A DNA stretch of 64,000 bases from Streptomyces sp. NBC_00459 (GCF_036013955.1 NZ_CP107903.1:2976001-3040000), one strand, 5' to 3'; positions 16,079 to 24,763 are shown, counted from the stretch's first letter. Notes: generated by a model not told the origin, from the letters alone. Numbers and translations: made by a program.

Positions 16079-16918
16079 TCAGGGCTTGCGGCCCACTCCG
16101 CAGTAGGCGTCGACGGCCGTGGCGGGACCGGCCGGGCCGCGGAGGTCGGGGCGCCACTCGGGTACCTGGACGACGCCCGGGTCCACCAGATCGAGGCCGT
16201 CGAAGAAGGCGGCGATCTCCCCGATGCTCCGTACGTAGTACGGCACGGCGCCGCTCGCGTTGTAGGCCTCCGACGCGGCGATCATGCCCTCGCTGGTGGC
16301 GGTGCTGTCGCTGATCACCAGATGACTGCCCGACGGCAGGCCCGCCATCAGCCGGCTCACCAGGTCGCGCGCCTGGTCGTGGTCGGCGACATGGCCGAGC
16401 GTGTTGAGGATCATCAGGGCGACCGGCCGGGAGAGGTCGAGGGTGTCGGCCGCCGCTTCGAGGATGGTCTCGGGGGCGTACAGGTCGGCGTTGAGGTAGA
16501 CGGTCCGGCCCTCGGGGGTGCTGCCGAGGAGGGCGTCCGCGTGGGCCAGCACGATGGGGTCGTTGTCGACGTACACGATCCGGGCGTCCGGGGCGGCGCG
16601 CTGCGCGACCTCGTGGGTGTTGTCGGCGGTCGGCAGCCCGGTGCCGACGTCCAGGAACTGACGTATGCCCCGCTCGTCGGCCAGATGGCGGACGGCGCGT
16701 CCCAGGAAGTGCCGGCTGGTGACGGCCACGTCGACGAGTCCGGGGAAGATCCCCTTGATCTGGTCCCCGATCTCCCGGTCGACCTCGTAGTTGTCCTTGC
16801 CGCCGACGAAGTAGTTCCAGAAGCGGGCCGAGTGCGGCTTGGAGGTGTCGATGTGCGCCCGTGGCCGTGCGCCGGTGCCCGATAAGGGGGACGAGGGGGT
16901 GGGGTCGTCGTCCGACAC
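16079..16918 (-). CDS. SAM-dependent methyltransferase, DUF574 family, TTA codon
   Basis: 279-residue protein of the S-adenosylmethionine methyltransferase-like family DUF574, greatly expanded in Streptomyces. Markers are ARFWNYFVGGKDNYEVDREIGD near the N-terminus, the cofactor loop FLDVGTGLPTADNTHEVAQ, the acidic residue in IVYVDNDPIVLAHADALL, LMILNTLGHVAD and the C-terminal VDAYCGVGRKP. The GTG at 16916-16918 is preceded by AGGAGG. Codon 12 is TTA (16883-16885), implying dependence on bldA tRNA. The cellular substrate of this family is unknown. Confidence 0.9.
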   Translation of the reverse strand: MSDDDPTPSSPLSGTGARPRAHIDTSKPHSARFWNYFVGGKDNYEVDREIGDQIKGIFPGLVDVAVTSRHFLGRAVRHLADERGIRQFLDVGTGLPTADNTHEVAQRAAPDARIVYVDNDPIVLAHADALLGSTPEGRTVYLNADLYAPETILEAAADTLDLSRPVALMILNTLGHVADHDQARDLVSRLMAGLPSGSHLVISDSTATSEGMIAASEAYNASGAVPYYVRSIGEIAAFFDGLDLVDPGVVQVPEWRPDLRGPAGPATAVDAYCGVGRKP

Positions 16919-17067
16919 GGCAGGACCTCCTGTGGTGTGGTGGTGATCATCAGGCACCAACGTAGGCGAACTCACCTTCACCGCAACGGAGTTGTGAAGA
17001 TCCGCACCCACGCACCGTAGGGTTTTGGCCATCCGGCGCCCACTGCTCGCAGGCCTGCGCATCGGGG

Positions 17068-17592
17068 TCAGTCGCCGTCGGCGGGGCCCGGATACTCCAT
17101 GTGAGAGAGCCATGTCGTCAGCAGTTCTTCGAGCGCCGAAGCCTCGGCGCGCGGCAGGAGATCCAGCAGACGCCGCTCGTTGCGCATGTGGTCGGTGAAC
17201 GCCCGGTCGATGAGCTCCCTTCCGGGTCCGGTGAGGGCGACGATCCGGCCCCGCTGGTCGTCGTCGGACCGGCGGCGGGTGACGAGTCCGGCCTGCTCAA
17301 GACGATCGATCCGCTTCGTCATCGCGCCCGTGGTGACCATGGTGTGCGCGGCGAGTTCACCGGGTGCCCGTTCGTACGGCTCGCCCGCGCGCCGCAGTGC
17401 GCACAGGACGTCAAACTCCCCCTCGCTCAGGCCGTAGCGGCCGTAGACGAGGCGGAGTTCCTCACTGAGGCGGTCCGCCAGCCGGTGCAGCCGGCCGATC
17501 ACTCCTTGTGGCGTGATGTCGACGTCGGGGCGCTCGCGGCGCCACTCGTCCTGGATGCGGGCTACGCGGTCCGTCCTTCGCCGGTCTTCCAT
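17068..17592 (-). CDS. MarR-family transcriptional regulator
   Basis: 174-residue winged-helix regulator. The MarR core is clear: LSEGEFDVLCALRRAG, then GELAAHTMVTTGAMTKRIDRLEQAGLVTRRRSDDDQRGRIVALT containing the recognition helix and the beta-wing with the conserved D-x-R. The ATG at 17590-17592 is chosen because an upstream TAATAT -10 element (17605-17600) puts the transcription start at or within a base of it; an in-frame ATG at 17599-17601 would fall inside that -10. It is divergent from an EamA exporter with a palindromic operator between them, the usual arrangement of a repressor and its target pump. Confidence 0.9.
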   Translation of the reverse strand: MEDRRRTDRVARIQDEWRRERPDVDITPQGVIGRLHRLADRLSEELRLVYGRYGLSEGEFDVLCALRRAGEPYERAPGELAAHTMVTTGAMTKRIDRLEQAGLVTRRRSDDDQRGRIVALTGPGRELIDRAFTDHMRNERRLLDLLPRAEASALEELLTTWLSHMEYPGPADGD

Positions 17593-17599
17593 GACTCCC

Positions 17600-17639
17600 A
17601 TATTAGCTTCCCGGGAAGCTATAATATCTTCCATGGAAG
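17600..17639. promoter_or_regulatory. Divergent leaderless promoters around MarR palindromes
   Basis: TAGCTTCCCGGGAAGCTA at 17604-17621 is a perfect 18-bp palindrome; a related palindrome CTTCCATGGAAG follows at 17628-17639. A perfect TATAAT (17620-17625) on the plus strand ends 7 bases before the EamA ATG (17633), and TAATAT (17605-17600) on the minus strand ends 7 bases before the MarR ATG. Both genes would be transcribed without a leader and repressed together by MarR bound between the two -10 boxes. Confidence 0.8.
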
Positions 17640-18595
17640 CCAATGCACGCTGGGTGGCACTGACCGCGATAGCGCCGGTGGCCTGGGGGGCCAACTACTT
17701 CGTCACCCGTGAGTTCCTCCCGGCGGATCGCCCGCTGTACGGGGCCGCCCTGCGGGCGCTGCCCGCCGGACTCGCCCTGCTGGCTCTGCGCCGGCGCCGA
17801 CCCCGGGGTGCGTGGTGGTGGCGATCCGCCGTGCTGGGCCTGGTCAACGTGAGCGTGTTCTTCGCCCTCGTCTACGTCTCCTCCAAGCTGCTGCCGACGA
17901 GCATCGCCTCGACCGTCATGGCGGTGTCCCCACTGACGATGATGCTCATCGCATGGCCCCTGGTGTCCGAGCGGCCCCGGCCCGCACACCTGGCCGGCGC
18001 CGTGACCGGGCTCGTCGGCGTGTGCCTCATGCTGCTCACCGGGGCAGGAGCGGCGAGCGTGCCGGGAATCCTCGCCGCGGCGGCGGCCGTACTCGTGTCG
18101 TCCTTCGGCCACATCCTGGCCAAGCGGTGGAGCGGCGACGCCGACATGATCGCCACGACCGCCTGGCAGCTCACCGCCGGAGGCCTGCTCCTGCTTCCGG
18201 TCGCCGCAGTCATGGAGGGCACTCCGCCGGCGCTCTCCCCACCCACGCTTCTCGCCTTCTGCTACGTCGCCCTGGTGGCCACCGCACTGGCCTTCAGCGT
18301 CTGGTTCGCCGGCCTGCGGCACCTGCCCGCGGGCACCGTGGGGCTGATCGGACTCCTCAATCCCGTCACGGGCGTACTGCTCGGCACCGCTCTCGCCGGA
18401 GAGGTACTGACGATTCAGCAACTGTGCGGACTGGCCCTGGTCCTGGCGGGCGTCACCCTCGGACGCCCCGGACGCACCGGTCGGCACATCGACCGGCACC
18501 TCGACGACCAGGCGCCCGACCGTCTCGCGGTACGGCAGCGAACGACCGCCAAGGCGACATCACGCGTACATGACAATTCCACCCCGCCGCCCTAA
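17633..18595 (+). CDS. EamA/DMT-family transporter
   Basis: 320-residue integral membrane protein of the drug/metabolite transporter superfamily with two EamA repeats and about ten helices. Repeat 1 begins VALTAIAPVAWGANYFVTREFLP; repeat 2 begins GILAAAAAVLVSSFGHILAKRW and ends LLNPVTGVLLGTALAGEVLT, a family hallmark. The extra C-terminal tail (about 35 residues) is basic and hydrophilic. The ATG at 17633 sits inside the second palindrome and directly after a consensus -10, so the mRNA is probably leaderless. Likely exports a small molecule sensed by the divergent MarR regulator; the substrate is unknown. Confidence 0.9.
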   Translation: MEANARWVALTAIAPVAWGANYFVTREFLPADRPLYGAALRALPAGLALLALRRRRPRGAWWWRSAVLGLVNVSVFFALVYVSSKLLPTSIASTVMAVSPLTMMLIAWPLVSERPRPAHLAGAVTGLVGVCLMLLTGAGAASVPGILAAAAAVLVSSFGHILAKRWSGDADMIATTAWQLTAGGLLLLPVAAVMEGTPPALSPPTLLAFCYVALVATALAFSVWFAGLRHLPAGTVGLIGLLNPVTGVLLGTALAGEVLTIQQLCGLALVLAGVTLGRPGRTGRHIDRHLDDQAPDRLAVRQRTTAKATSRVHDNSTPPP

Positions 18596-18642
18596 GGTCC
18601 CTGACGTCACCGCACGTCACGCCACCCCCCTTTGGAGCGAGA

Positions 18643-19827
18643 GTGGACGCACGAGTGAACGCACACGTGGAACGCCGTACCCTTCTGCGCGCCGCCGTCA
18701 TCGGCGGCTCGGCGGCCGTCTTCGGCGGCACCCTGTGGCGCGGGGCCGCCCACGCGGCCCCCGCCCAACCGGGCACGGGCCCGTACGGAGCCCTCGCCGC
18801 GGCGGACGCCAACGGCATCAGACTCCCCGCCGGCTTCACCAGCCGGGTCGTCGCCCGGTCGGGCCAGACGGTCACCGGAACCTCGTACACCTGGCACAAC
18901 GCCCCTGACGGCGGCGCCTGTTACGCCGACGGCGCGGGCTGGATCTACGTCTCCAACTCGGAGATCAACCCGTCGGGCGGCGCGAGCGCGGTGAAGTTCT
19001 CGTCGACGGGCGCCATCACCTCCGCGTACCGCATCCTGTCGGGCACGCGCCAGAACTGCGCGGGCGGACGGACCCCCTGGAACACCTGGCTGTCCTGCGA
19101 GGAGGTGTCGCTGGGGTACGTCTACGAGACGGACCCGTGGGGCACGAACGCGGCGACGCAGCGCCCCGCGATGGGCCGCTTCAAGCACGAGGCGGCGGCA
19201 GCGGACCCGGTGCGCCAGGTCGTCTACCTGACGGAGGACGAGACGAACGGCCGCTTCTACCGCTTCGTTCCCACGACCTGGGGCAACCTGTCGTCGGGCA
19301 CCCTCCAGGTCCTGGTCGCCGGCACGGCGACCTCGGGCTCGTACACCTGGACGACGATCCCCGACCCGGACGGCTCCCCGACCACCACCCGCACCCAGGT
19401 CTCCGGCTCCAAGTCCTTCAACGGCGGCGAGGGTTGCTACTACGCCGACGACAAGGTCTGGTTCACCACCAAGGGCGACAACAGGGTCTGGCAGCTCAAC
19501 CTGCTCACGAACACCTACGAGTTGGCGTACGACGACTCCCTGGTCACGTCGGGCACGGCACCCCTGACCGGCGTCGACAACATCACCGGCACATCCTCCG
19601 GCGACCTGTTCGTGGCGGAGGACGGCGGCAACATGGAGATCTGCGTGATCACGCCGGACGACGTGGTCGCCCCCTTCCTCCGCATCGACGGCCAGTCGGG
19701 CTCGGAGATCACGGGCCCGGCGTTCTCCCCCAACGGCAGCCGCCTGTACTTCTCCAGCCAGCGCGGCACGAGCGGCAGCTCCTCGGGCGGGATCACGTAC
19801 GAGGTGACGGGCCCGTTCCGTTCGTAG
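18643..19827 (+). CDS. Tat-exported PhoX-like (DUF839) protein
   Basis: 394-residue protein with a twin-arginine signal (VERRTLLRAAVIGG, then AHAAPAQP) and a beta-propeller of the PhoX/DUF839 type. Supporting blocks are CAGGRTPWNTWLSCEEV, the metal-site-like GRFKHEAAAADP and YLTEDETNGRFYRFVP, and LFVAEDGGNMEICVI. PhoX enzymes are calcium/iron-dependent alkaline phosphatases secreted under phosphate starvation. No direct-repeat PHO box was found upstream, so phosphate control is not supported here. The GTG at 18643 follows GGAGCGAGA; a GTG two codons later would truncate little. Confidence 0.85.
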   Translation: MDARVNAHVERRTLLRAAVIGGSAAVFGGTLWRGAAHAAPAQPGTGPYGALAAADANGIRLPAGFTSRVVARSGQTVTGTSYTWHNAPDGGACYADGAGWIYVSNSEINPSGGASAVKFSSTGAITSAYRILSGTRQNCAGGRTPWNTWLSCEEVSLGYVYETDPWGTNAATQRPAMGRFKHEAAAADPVRQVVYLTEDETNGRFYRFVPTTWGNLSSGTLQVLVAGTATSGSYTWTTIPDPDGSPTTTRTQVSGSKSFNGGEGCYYADDKVWFTTKGDNRVWQLNLLTNTYELAYDDSLVTSGTAPLTGVDNITGTSSGDLFVAEDGGNMEICVITPDDVVAPFLRIDGQSGSEITGPAFSPNGSRLYFSSQRGTSGSSSGGITYEVTGPFRS

Positions 19828-19853
19828 TCACCGCCGCGTACGCCCGGCCGTCC

Positions 19854-19892
19854 GTACTGCGCACCGGCGTCGATGTCAGTGGTGCGCAGTAC
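19854..19892. terminator. 12-bp hairpin after the PhoX-like gene
   Basis: GTACTGCGCACC (19854-19865) and its exact complement (19881-19892) enclose a 15-base loop, beginning 26 bases after the stop and ending 9 bases before the next start codon. It may terminate the upstream gene or act as an operator for the downstream one. Confidence 0.55.
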
Positions 19893-19901
19893 GTTGCGGT
19901 C

Positions 19902-20495
19902 ATGGGCGTATACCTGGTCGATGTCGGTGCGGAGGAGTGGTTCGGTGAGGACGAGGACGAGGGTGGGCGCGCGAAGATCGCCGCGGGCCTGAACGCGGAG
20001 CTGGTACGACGCGGCCTGCCCCGGTACGACTCCGTACCCCCGGCGGCGGACTTCGTACGCGGCTCGGGCCGGTCCTTCGAGGAGAAGCTGGTCCCGTCCA
20101 TGAACAGCTTCCTCACGCTGTGCAAAGCCCACCTCTCGGACGCGGAGACGGATCTGCTCTGCGGCTGGACGGTCCTGGTGCCGGTGTCCCTGGACGAGGA
20201 GATCGAGCTGCCGGTCGGGTCGTCGTACTCCGACGACACCGTGATCGCGGGTGCACCCCAGGTCCTGGCGATCGCCGAGAAGCTGGCGACAGCGGTCGAA
20301 CTTCCGCCCGAGACCCCGGAGATGTGCGACAACCTGGACCTGACCAACTGGTTCCTGGACGGGACGGCGGCGAAGCTGGCGGCGACCCGGCCGGCCCCGT
20401 GGGGCGAGGATCTGGACGCCGCCTTCTACGTGGCCCTGTACCTGCGCGCGGCCCAGCACTCGCTCGGACGGGGGTGCCCGATGGTGTACTCCTGA
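19902..20495 (+). CDS. Conserved hypothetical protein
   Basis: 197-residue cytoplasmic protein without a recognised domain. It starts MGVYLVDVGAEEWFGEDEDEGG and contains ETDLLCGWTVLVPVSLDEEIELPVGSSYSDDT, a Cys-rich-poor helical middle and a C-terminal AFYVALYLRAAQHSLGRGCP. Composition and codon use are typical of the genome, and the third-position GC supports this frame over the long antisense ORF. No clear Shine-Dalgarno precedes ATG 19902, and a hairpin ends 9 bases upstream. Similar proteins are common in Streptomyces, but I cannot assign a function. Confidence 0.7.
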   Translation: MGVYLVDVGAEEWFGEDEDEGGRAKIAAGLNAELVRRGLPRYDSVPPAADFVRGSGRSFEEKLVPSMNSFLTLCKAHLSDAETDLLCGWTVLVPVSLDEEIELPVGSSYSDDTVIAGAPQVLAIAEKLATAVELPPETPEMCDNLDLTNWFLDGTAAKLAATRPAPWGEDLDAAFYVALYLRAAQHSLGRGCPMVYS

Positions 20496-20519
20496 CCGGC
20501 CGGACGCGGCCCCGACCTG

Positions 20520-20740
20520 ACCCGGCGCCTGAACCGGCACGTCGTTGCGCAGCGCGGAGCCATCCAGCTCAACCATCGCGCCGGGCCAAAGCTCCAGCTG
20601 GTCCGCGAGAAGCTCGAACTCCCTGCGGAGACACAACAGTTGTTCGTGTTCCTCCCCGAGGATCAACAGACCGCACAGGCCGTCGAGCAGGTCCGCCACC
20701 AGCCCTGTACGGAGACACCGAACCGCTGATCCGCACAGAG
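20520..20740 (-). pseudogene. Possible coding remnant, minus strand
   Basis: The 510-base gap 20496-21006 has no intact gene. On the minus strand about 65 residues look like real protein (VADLLDGLCGLLILGEEH, then CLRREFELLADQLELWPG and MVELDGSALRNDVPV) with amphipathic helices and normal codon bias. The frame has no good start and runs without a stop into the antisense of the neighbouring gene. It is read here as a decayed gene fragment. A run of nine G lies nearby at 20812-20820. Confidence 0.3.
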
Positions 20741-21006
20741 ACCTCCTCCCGGGTGTGCCCCTCGGGGCTGGATACGGGCGAGTCGCACAGGCGGTACAGG
20801 CGTATCCGGACGGGGGGGGGTTGCTGCCGTGGCTTCTCGCTGCGCTCCGTGTTCTGACGTGCACGCATGCGCTCCGTCTGTTGCCTGCGGGGCTCATGCG
20901 ATGTGCGGTCTGTGCCCTCACTCACACACTGGGCGGTAGTCCTTGCCGTCACGATCCCGGCTGACCACTCTTCCGCCAAGTGGCCTACAGGTGACGGGAG
21001 TTGGTA

Positions 21007-21327
21007 ATGCAGTGTCCGACGTGCGGCTCCGTGAACGTGCAGCTACTGCGCGGGTATTGGCAGGATCTTCCGGCGGAGTCGCCGAACCGGCACAAGTTCG
21101 CGCCGCCGAAAGAGGTGGATCCGAAGTTCTGGGCGGTGCTGTTGATGATCGCGTTCGGCATCTTCGTCGCGGTGACGGACAGTGTCCTGATCGGTCTGGG
21201 GTTCGTCGTGGCGGGTCTGGTGTGGGGCGCGGTCGGAGTCGGCCAAGTGTCCGCGTATCAGCGGACACTGTCGGACTACGACGCATCGCTGATCTGTCTG
21301 GCCAGGTACCACACGTTCGCAGCGTGA
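21007..21327 (+). CDS. Small membrane protein with N-terminal zinc-ribbon half
   Basis: 106-residue protein. GGGAG six bases upstream supports ATG 21007 over the in-frame TTG at 21001. It begins MQCPTCGSVNV, a CPxCG zinc-ribbon knuckle, then has a linker and two hydrophobic helices (FWAVLLMIAFGIFVAVTD and VLIGLGFVVAGLVWGAVGVG), ending in a short cytoplasmic tail. A second cysteine pair that would complete a zinc site is not obvious; only one Cys appears near the end. Function unknown; a small Streptomyces-type hypothetical. Confidence 0.7.
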   Translation: MQCPTCGSVNVQLLRGYWQDLPAESPNRHKFAPPKEVDPKFWAVLLMIAFGIFVAVTDSVLIGLGFVVAGLVWGAVGVGQVSAYQRTLSDYDASLICLARYHTFAA

Positions 21328-21449
21328 GCACCGGCTGACGTCGCGAGCCGTCTCAGCCCGTAGGACACGCGTCGGCCCGCCGAGTTCGGGTGGACAGGAA
21401 GGCGGGGCGTACGGATCGCGCCTCGGCATGAGCGCAGATCACAGGCAAC

Positions 21450-21488
21450 GAGAGGGCGGCACCCCCCGCACAGGGGTGCCGCCCTCTC
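21450..21488. terminator. 16-bp hairpin between convergent genes
   Basis: GAGAGGGCGGCACCCC (21450-21465) pairs with 21473-21488 around a 7-base loop. It separates the small membrane protein gene from the end of ppdK. The remainder of 21328-21592 holds nothing recognisable. Confidence 0.85.
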
Positions 21489-21592
21489 TCGTGCTCCGGA
21501 ACCGCTGCCGTGTCGCTGAGGGTCGGGGTGACAGGGCGACGGTTCCGGCGTCTTCGGGGCTCCTTGGAGCCCTCAGATGGCCCTACTGGCCC

Positions 21593-24340
21593 CTACCGGT
21601 GATCGCTCCCCGCCGAAGACGAAGCCGCCCGCCCCGCCTCCAGCCTGGCCACCGGGATCCGGAACGGTGAGCAGCTGACGTAGTCCAGGCCCACCTCGTG
21701 GAAGAAGTGGACCGACTCCGGGTCGCCGCCGTGCTCGCCGCACACTCCCAGCTTCAGGTCGGGACGGGTCGCTCGGCCCGCCTCCACCGCCAGCTTGACC
21801 AGCGCGCCGACGCCGTCCCGGTCGATCGTCTCGAACGGGGAGACCCCGAAGATGCCCTTCTCCAGGTAGGCCGTGAAGAAGGAGGCCTCGACGTCGTCCC
21901 GGCTGAAGCCCCACACCGTCTGGGTCAGGTCGTTCGTGCCGAACGAGAAGAACTCGGCGGCCTCCGCGATCTGCCCCGCCGTGAGGGCTGCGCGCGGCAG
22001 CTCGATCATCGTGCCCAGTGCCAGCTTCAGGTCCACGCCGGTCTGTTCGATGACCTCGGCGATGACCTGCTCGGCCTCCTCGCGCACGATCTCCAGCTCC
22101 TGGACGGTGCCCACCAGCGGGATCATGATCTCGGCACGCGGGTCGCCCTTGGCGTTCTTGCGCTCGGCCACCGCCTCCGCGATCGCCCGTACCTGCATGG
22201 TGAACAGGCCGGGGATCACCAGGCCGAGCCGTACGCCCCGCAGGCCCAGCATCGGGTTCTGCTCGTGCAGGCGGTGCACGGCCTGGAGCAGGCGCAGGTC
22301 GTTCTCGTGCGGGTCCTTGCGGGACTCGGCGAGGGCTACTCGTACCGACAGCTCGGTGATGTCCGGGAGGAACTCGTGCAGCGGGGGGTCGAGGAGACGG
22401 ACCGTCACCGGGAGGCCGTCCATCGCCGAGAACAGTTCTACGAAGTCCTGCTTCTGGAGCGGGAGAAGCGCCTTCAGGGACTCCTCGCGCTCGACGTCCG
22501 TGTCGGCCAGGATCAGGCGTTCCACCAGCTCGCGCCGGTCGCCGAGGAACATGTGCTCCGTACGGCACAGCCCGATGCCCTGCGCGCCGAACCGCCGCGC
22601 CCGCATCGCGTCCTCGGCGTTGTCCGCGTTGGCCCGGACACGCAGGCGACGCTTCCGGTCCGCGAAGGCCATGATCCGGTGGACCGCCTCGACCAGTTCG
22701 TCGGCGTCGTTGGCGCCCGCGTGCATCCGGCCCTCGAAGTACTCCACCACCGGGGACGGGACGACCGGGACCTCGCCCAGGTACACCTTGCCGCTGGAAC
22801 CGTCGATGGAGATGAGGTCGCCCTCTTCCACGACGTGACCGCCGGGGACCGTCATCCGGCGGCGCTTGGTGTCGACCTCCAGCTCCTCCGCGCCGCACAC
22901 GCACGTCTTGCCCATCCCGCGCGCGACCACGGCAGCGTGGGACGTCTTGCCGCCACGGCTGGTCAGAATGCCCTCGGCAGCGATCATGCCGTCGAGGTCG
23001 TCGGGGTTGGTCTCCCTGCGGACCAGGATGACCTTCTCGCCCGAACGCGACCACTTGACCGCGGTGTACGAGTCGAACACCGCCTTGCCGACCGCCGCAC
23101 CCGGCGAGGCGGCGATGCCGCGGCCGACCTGCTTGATCTTCGCCTGGTCGTCGAAGCGCGGGAACATCAGCTGGGCCAACTGGGCGCCGGTGACGCGCTG
23201 GAGCGCCTCCGCCTCGTCGATGAGGCCCTGGTCGACGAGTTGCGTGGCGATCCGGAAGGCGGCGCCCGCCGTGCGCTTGCCGACGCGTGTCTGGAGCATC
23301 CACAACTGGCCGCGCTCGATGGTGAACTCGATGTCGCAGAGATCCTTGTAGTGGTTCTCCAGGGTCGCCATGATCTGCATCAGCTGGTCGTACGACTTCT
23401 TGTCGATCTGTTCGAGCTCCGCGAGCGGGACCGTGTTGCGGATGCCCGCCACGACGTCCTCGCCCTGCGCGTTCTGCAGGTAGTCGCCGTACACGCCCGC
23501 GTGGCCGCTGGCCGGGTCGCGGGTGAACGCGACGCCCGTGCCCGAGTCGGGGCCCAGGTTGCCGAAGACCATCGAGCAGATGTTGACCGCCGTGCCGAGG
23601 TCACCCGGGATGCGTTCCTGGCGGCGGTAGAGCTTCGCGCGGTCCGTGTTCCAGGAGTCGAAGACCGCGTGGATCGCGAGGTCCATCTGTTCGCGCGCGT
23701 CCTGCGGGAAGTCGCGGCCCGCCTCGGTCTTGACGATCTTCTTGAACTTGGTGACCAGCTTCTTGAGGTCGGCGGCCTCCAACTCCGTGTCGACCGCGAC
23801 CTTCTTGGCCGTCTTCGCCGCGTCCAACGCGTCCTCGAACAGCTCGCCCTCGACGCCGAGGACCGTCTTGCCGAACATCTGGATGAGGCGGCGGTACGAG
23901 TCCCACGCGAAGCGCTCGTCGCCGGACTGCTTGGCGAGGCCCTGGACCGACTTGTCGGAGAGGCCGATGTTCAGCACCGTGTCCATCATGCCCGGCATCG
24001 AGAACTTCGCCCCGGAGCGGACGGACACGAGGAGGGGGTCGTCGGCCTGGCCGAGCTTCTTGCCCATCGCCGTTTCGAGGGCCGCGAGGTGTGCGCTCAC
24101 CTCGTCACGCAGTGCCGCCGGCTCGTCGCCGCTGTCGAGGTAGGTCTTGCATGCCTCGGTGGTGATCGTGAAGCCCGGAGGCACCGGAAGGCCCAGGTTG
24201 GTCATCTCGGCGAGGTTGGCACCTTTGCCGCCGAGAAGGTCCTTGAGGTTCTTGTTGCCCTCGGTGAAGTCGTAAACGAACTTCACGCCCTCAACACTGT
24301 TGGCCGGCTGAGCTACGTGGGGATCTTTGTTTTCCGACAC
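21593..24340 (-). CDS. ppdK: Pyruvate, phosphate dikinase
   Basis: 915-residue enzyme interconverting pyruvate, ATP and phosphate with phosphoenolpyruvate, AMP and pyrophosphate. The N-terminal ATP-grasp domain starts KFVYDFTEGNKNLKDLLGGKGANLAEM, with VSVRSGAKFSMPGMMDTVLNIGL. The swivelling domain carries catalytic H468 in GGKTSHAAVVARGMG. The C-terminal PEP/pyruvate barrel includes GIGLCRTEHMF, MLGLRGVRLG and the end block GVCGEHGGDPESVHFFHEVGLDYVSCSPFRIPVARL. The GTG at 24338-24340 (VSENKDP) follows AAGGAG; an earlier in-frame ATG lacks this. A short extra segment after VSENKDP distinguishes it from the usual protein start. Single-gene unit. Confidence 0.96.
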   Translation of the reverse strand: MSENKDPHVAQPANSVEGVKFVYDFTEGNKNLKDLLGGKGANLAEMTNLGLPVPPGFTITTEACKTYLDSGDEPAALRDEVSAHLAALETAMGKKLGQADDPLLVSVRSGAKFSMPGMMDTVLNIGLSDKSVQGLAKQSGDERFAWDSYRRLIQMFGKTVLGVEGELFEDALDAAKTAKKVAVDTELEAADLKKLVTKFKKIVKTEAGRDFPQDAREQMDLAIHAVFDSWNTDRAKLYRRQERIPGDLGTAVNICSMVFGNLGPDSGTGVAFTRDPASGHAGVYGDYLQNAQGEDVVAGIRNTVPLAELEQIDKKSYDQLMQIMATLENHYKDLCDIEFTIERGQLWMLQTRVGKRTAGAAFRIATQLVDQGLIDEAEALQRVTGAQLAQLMFPRFDDQAKIKQVGRGIAASPGAAVGKAVFDSYTAVKWSRSGEKVILVRRETNPDDLDGMIAAEGILTSRGGKTSHAAVVARGMGKTCVCGAEELEVDTKRRRMTVPGGHVVEEGDLISIDGSSGKVYLGEVPVVPSPVVEYFEGRMHAGANDADELVEAVHRIMAFADRKRRLRVRANADNAEDAMRARRFGAQGIGLCRTEHMFLGDRRELVERLILADTDVEREESLKALLPLQKQDFVELFSAMDGLPVTVRLLDPPLHEFLPDITELSVRVALAESRKDPHENDLRLLQAVHRLHEQNPMLGLRGVRLGLVIPGLFTMQVRAIAEAVAERKNAKGDPRAEIMIPLVGTVQELEIVREEAEQVIAEVIEQTGVDLKLALGTMIELPRAALTAGQIAEAAEFFSFGTNDLTQTVWGFSRDDVEASFFTAYLEKGIFGVSPFETIDRDGVGALVKLAVEAGRATRPDLKLGVCGEHGGDPESVHFFHEVGLDYVSCSPFRIPVARLEAGRAASSSAGSDHR

Positions 24341-24542
24341 GGGTCCCAACTCCTTGAGGACGCGGTGGCTGCCCTGACGGCCAGGAACATACCCAGATCG
24401 AAGGCGTCTGGGTACGTCCACTTGCGCGTCATGTGCCTGTAACCAGCCGTCAGCCAGCAGATCCAAAGTCAAAGCTTGGCAAGCTGCGGGACCGGCATGT
24501 TTTCACTTCTTGAACGCAACCGTCGCCCTATGCGCATTTTAT

Positions 24543-24556
24543 CGCTCAGCTGAGCG
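24543..24556. promoter_or_regulatory. Palindrome CGCTCA-N2-TGAGCG, copy 1
   Basis: CGCTCAGCTGAGCG is a perfect 14-bp palindrome in the 423-base spacer 24341-24763 upstream of ppdK. A second copy with the same arms occurs 100 bases away (24643-24656), which suggests a repressor or activator binding pair. Confidence 0.5.
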
Positions 24557-24590
24557 GCTCACGACACGTCTGAGTTCTATCGATGAACGA

Positions 24591-24621
24591 TCAAAGGGTG
24601 GCACTGAGTGCCACCCTTTGA
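24591..24621. terminator. 13-bp hairpin in the ppdK-ROK spacer
   Basis: TCAAAGGGTGGCA (24591-24603) pairs exactly with 24609-24621 across a 5-base loop. It lies between the two CGCTCA-N2-TGAGCG palindromes, downstream of the ROK regulator gene and upstream of ppdK, so it most likely ends ROK transcription. Confidence 0.7.
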
Positions 24622-24642
24622 GAAGTGCAGTCGCCTGCGATC

Positions 24643-24656
24643 CGCTCATCTGAGCG
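24643..24656. promoter_or_regulatory. Palindrome CGCTCA-N2-TGAGCG, copy 2
   Basis: CGCTCATCTGAGCG repeats the arms of the palindrome at 24543-24556; only the two central bases differ. The copies lie 100 bases apart centre to centre and flank a terminator hairpin. Confidence 0.5.
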
Positions 24657-24763
24657 CAACCCCTATCAAGGGTGGCGAGAATCACGCACTCACGGGCGCC
24701 CGGATTTCACCATGCGGACGCCGACGCGAAGGGGAAACACCCCTGTCACAGGCCCCGACCGAC

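Noticed and set aside
18596..18642. PHO box upstream of the PhoX-like gene
   Set aside because: No GTTCACC-type direct repeats at 11-base spacing were found.
21698..24442. 914-residue plus-strand ORF across ppdK
   Set aside because: Antisense shadow of ppdK; composition is Arg/Leu/Val-biased with no domain.
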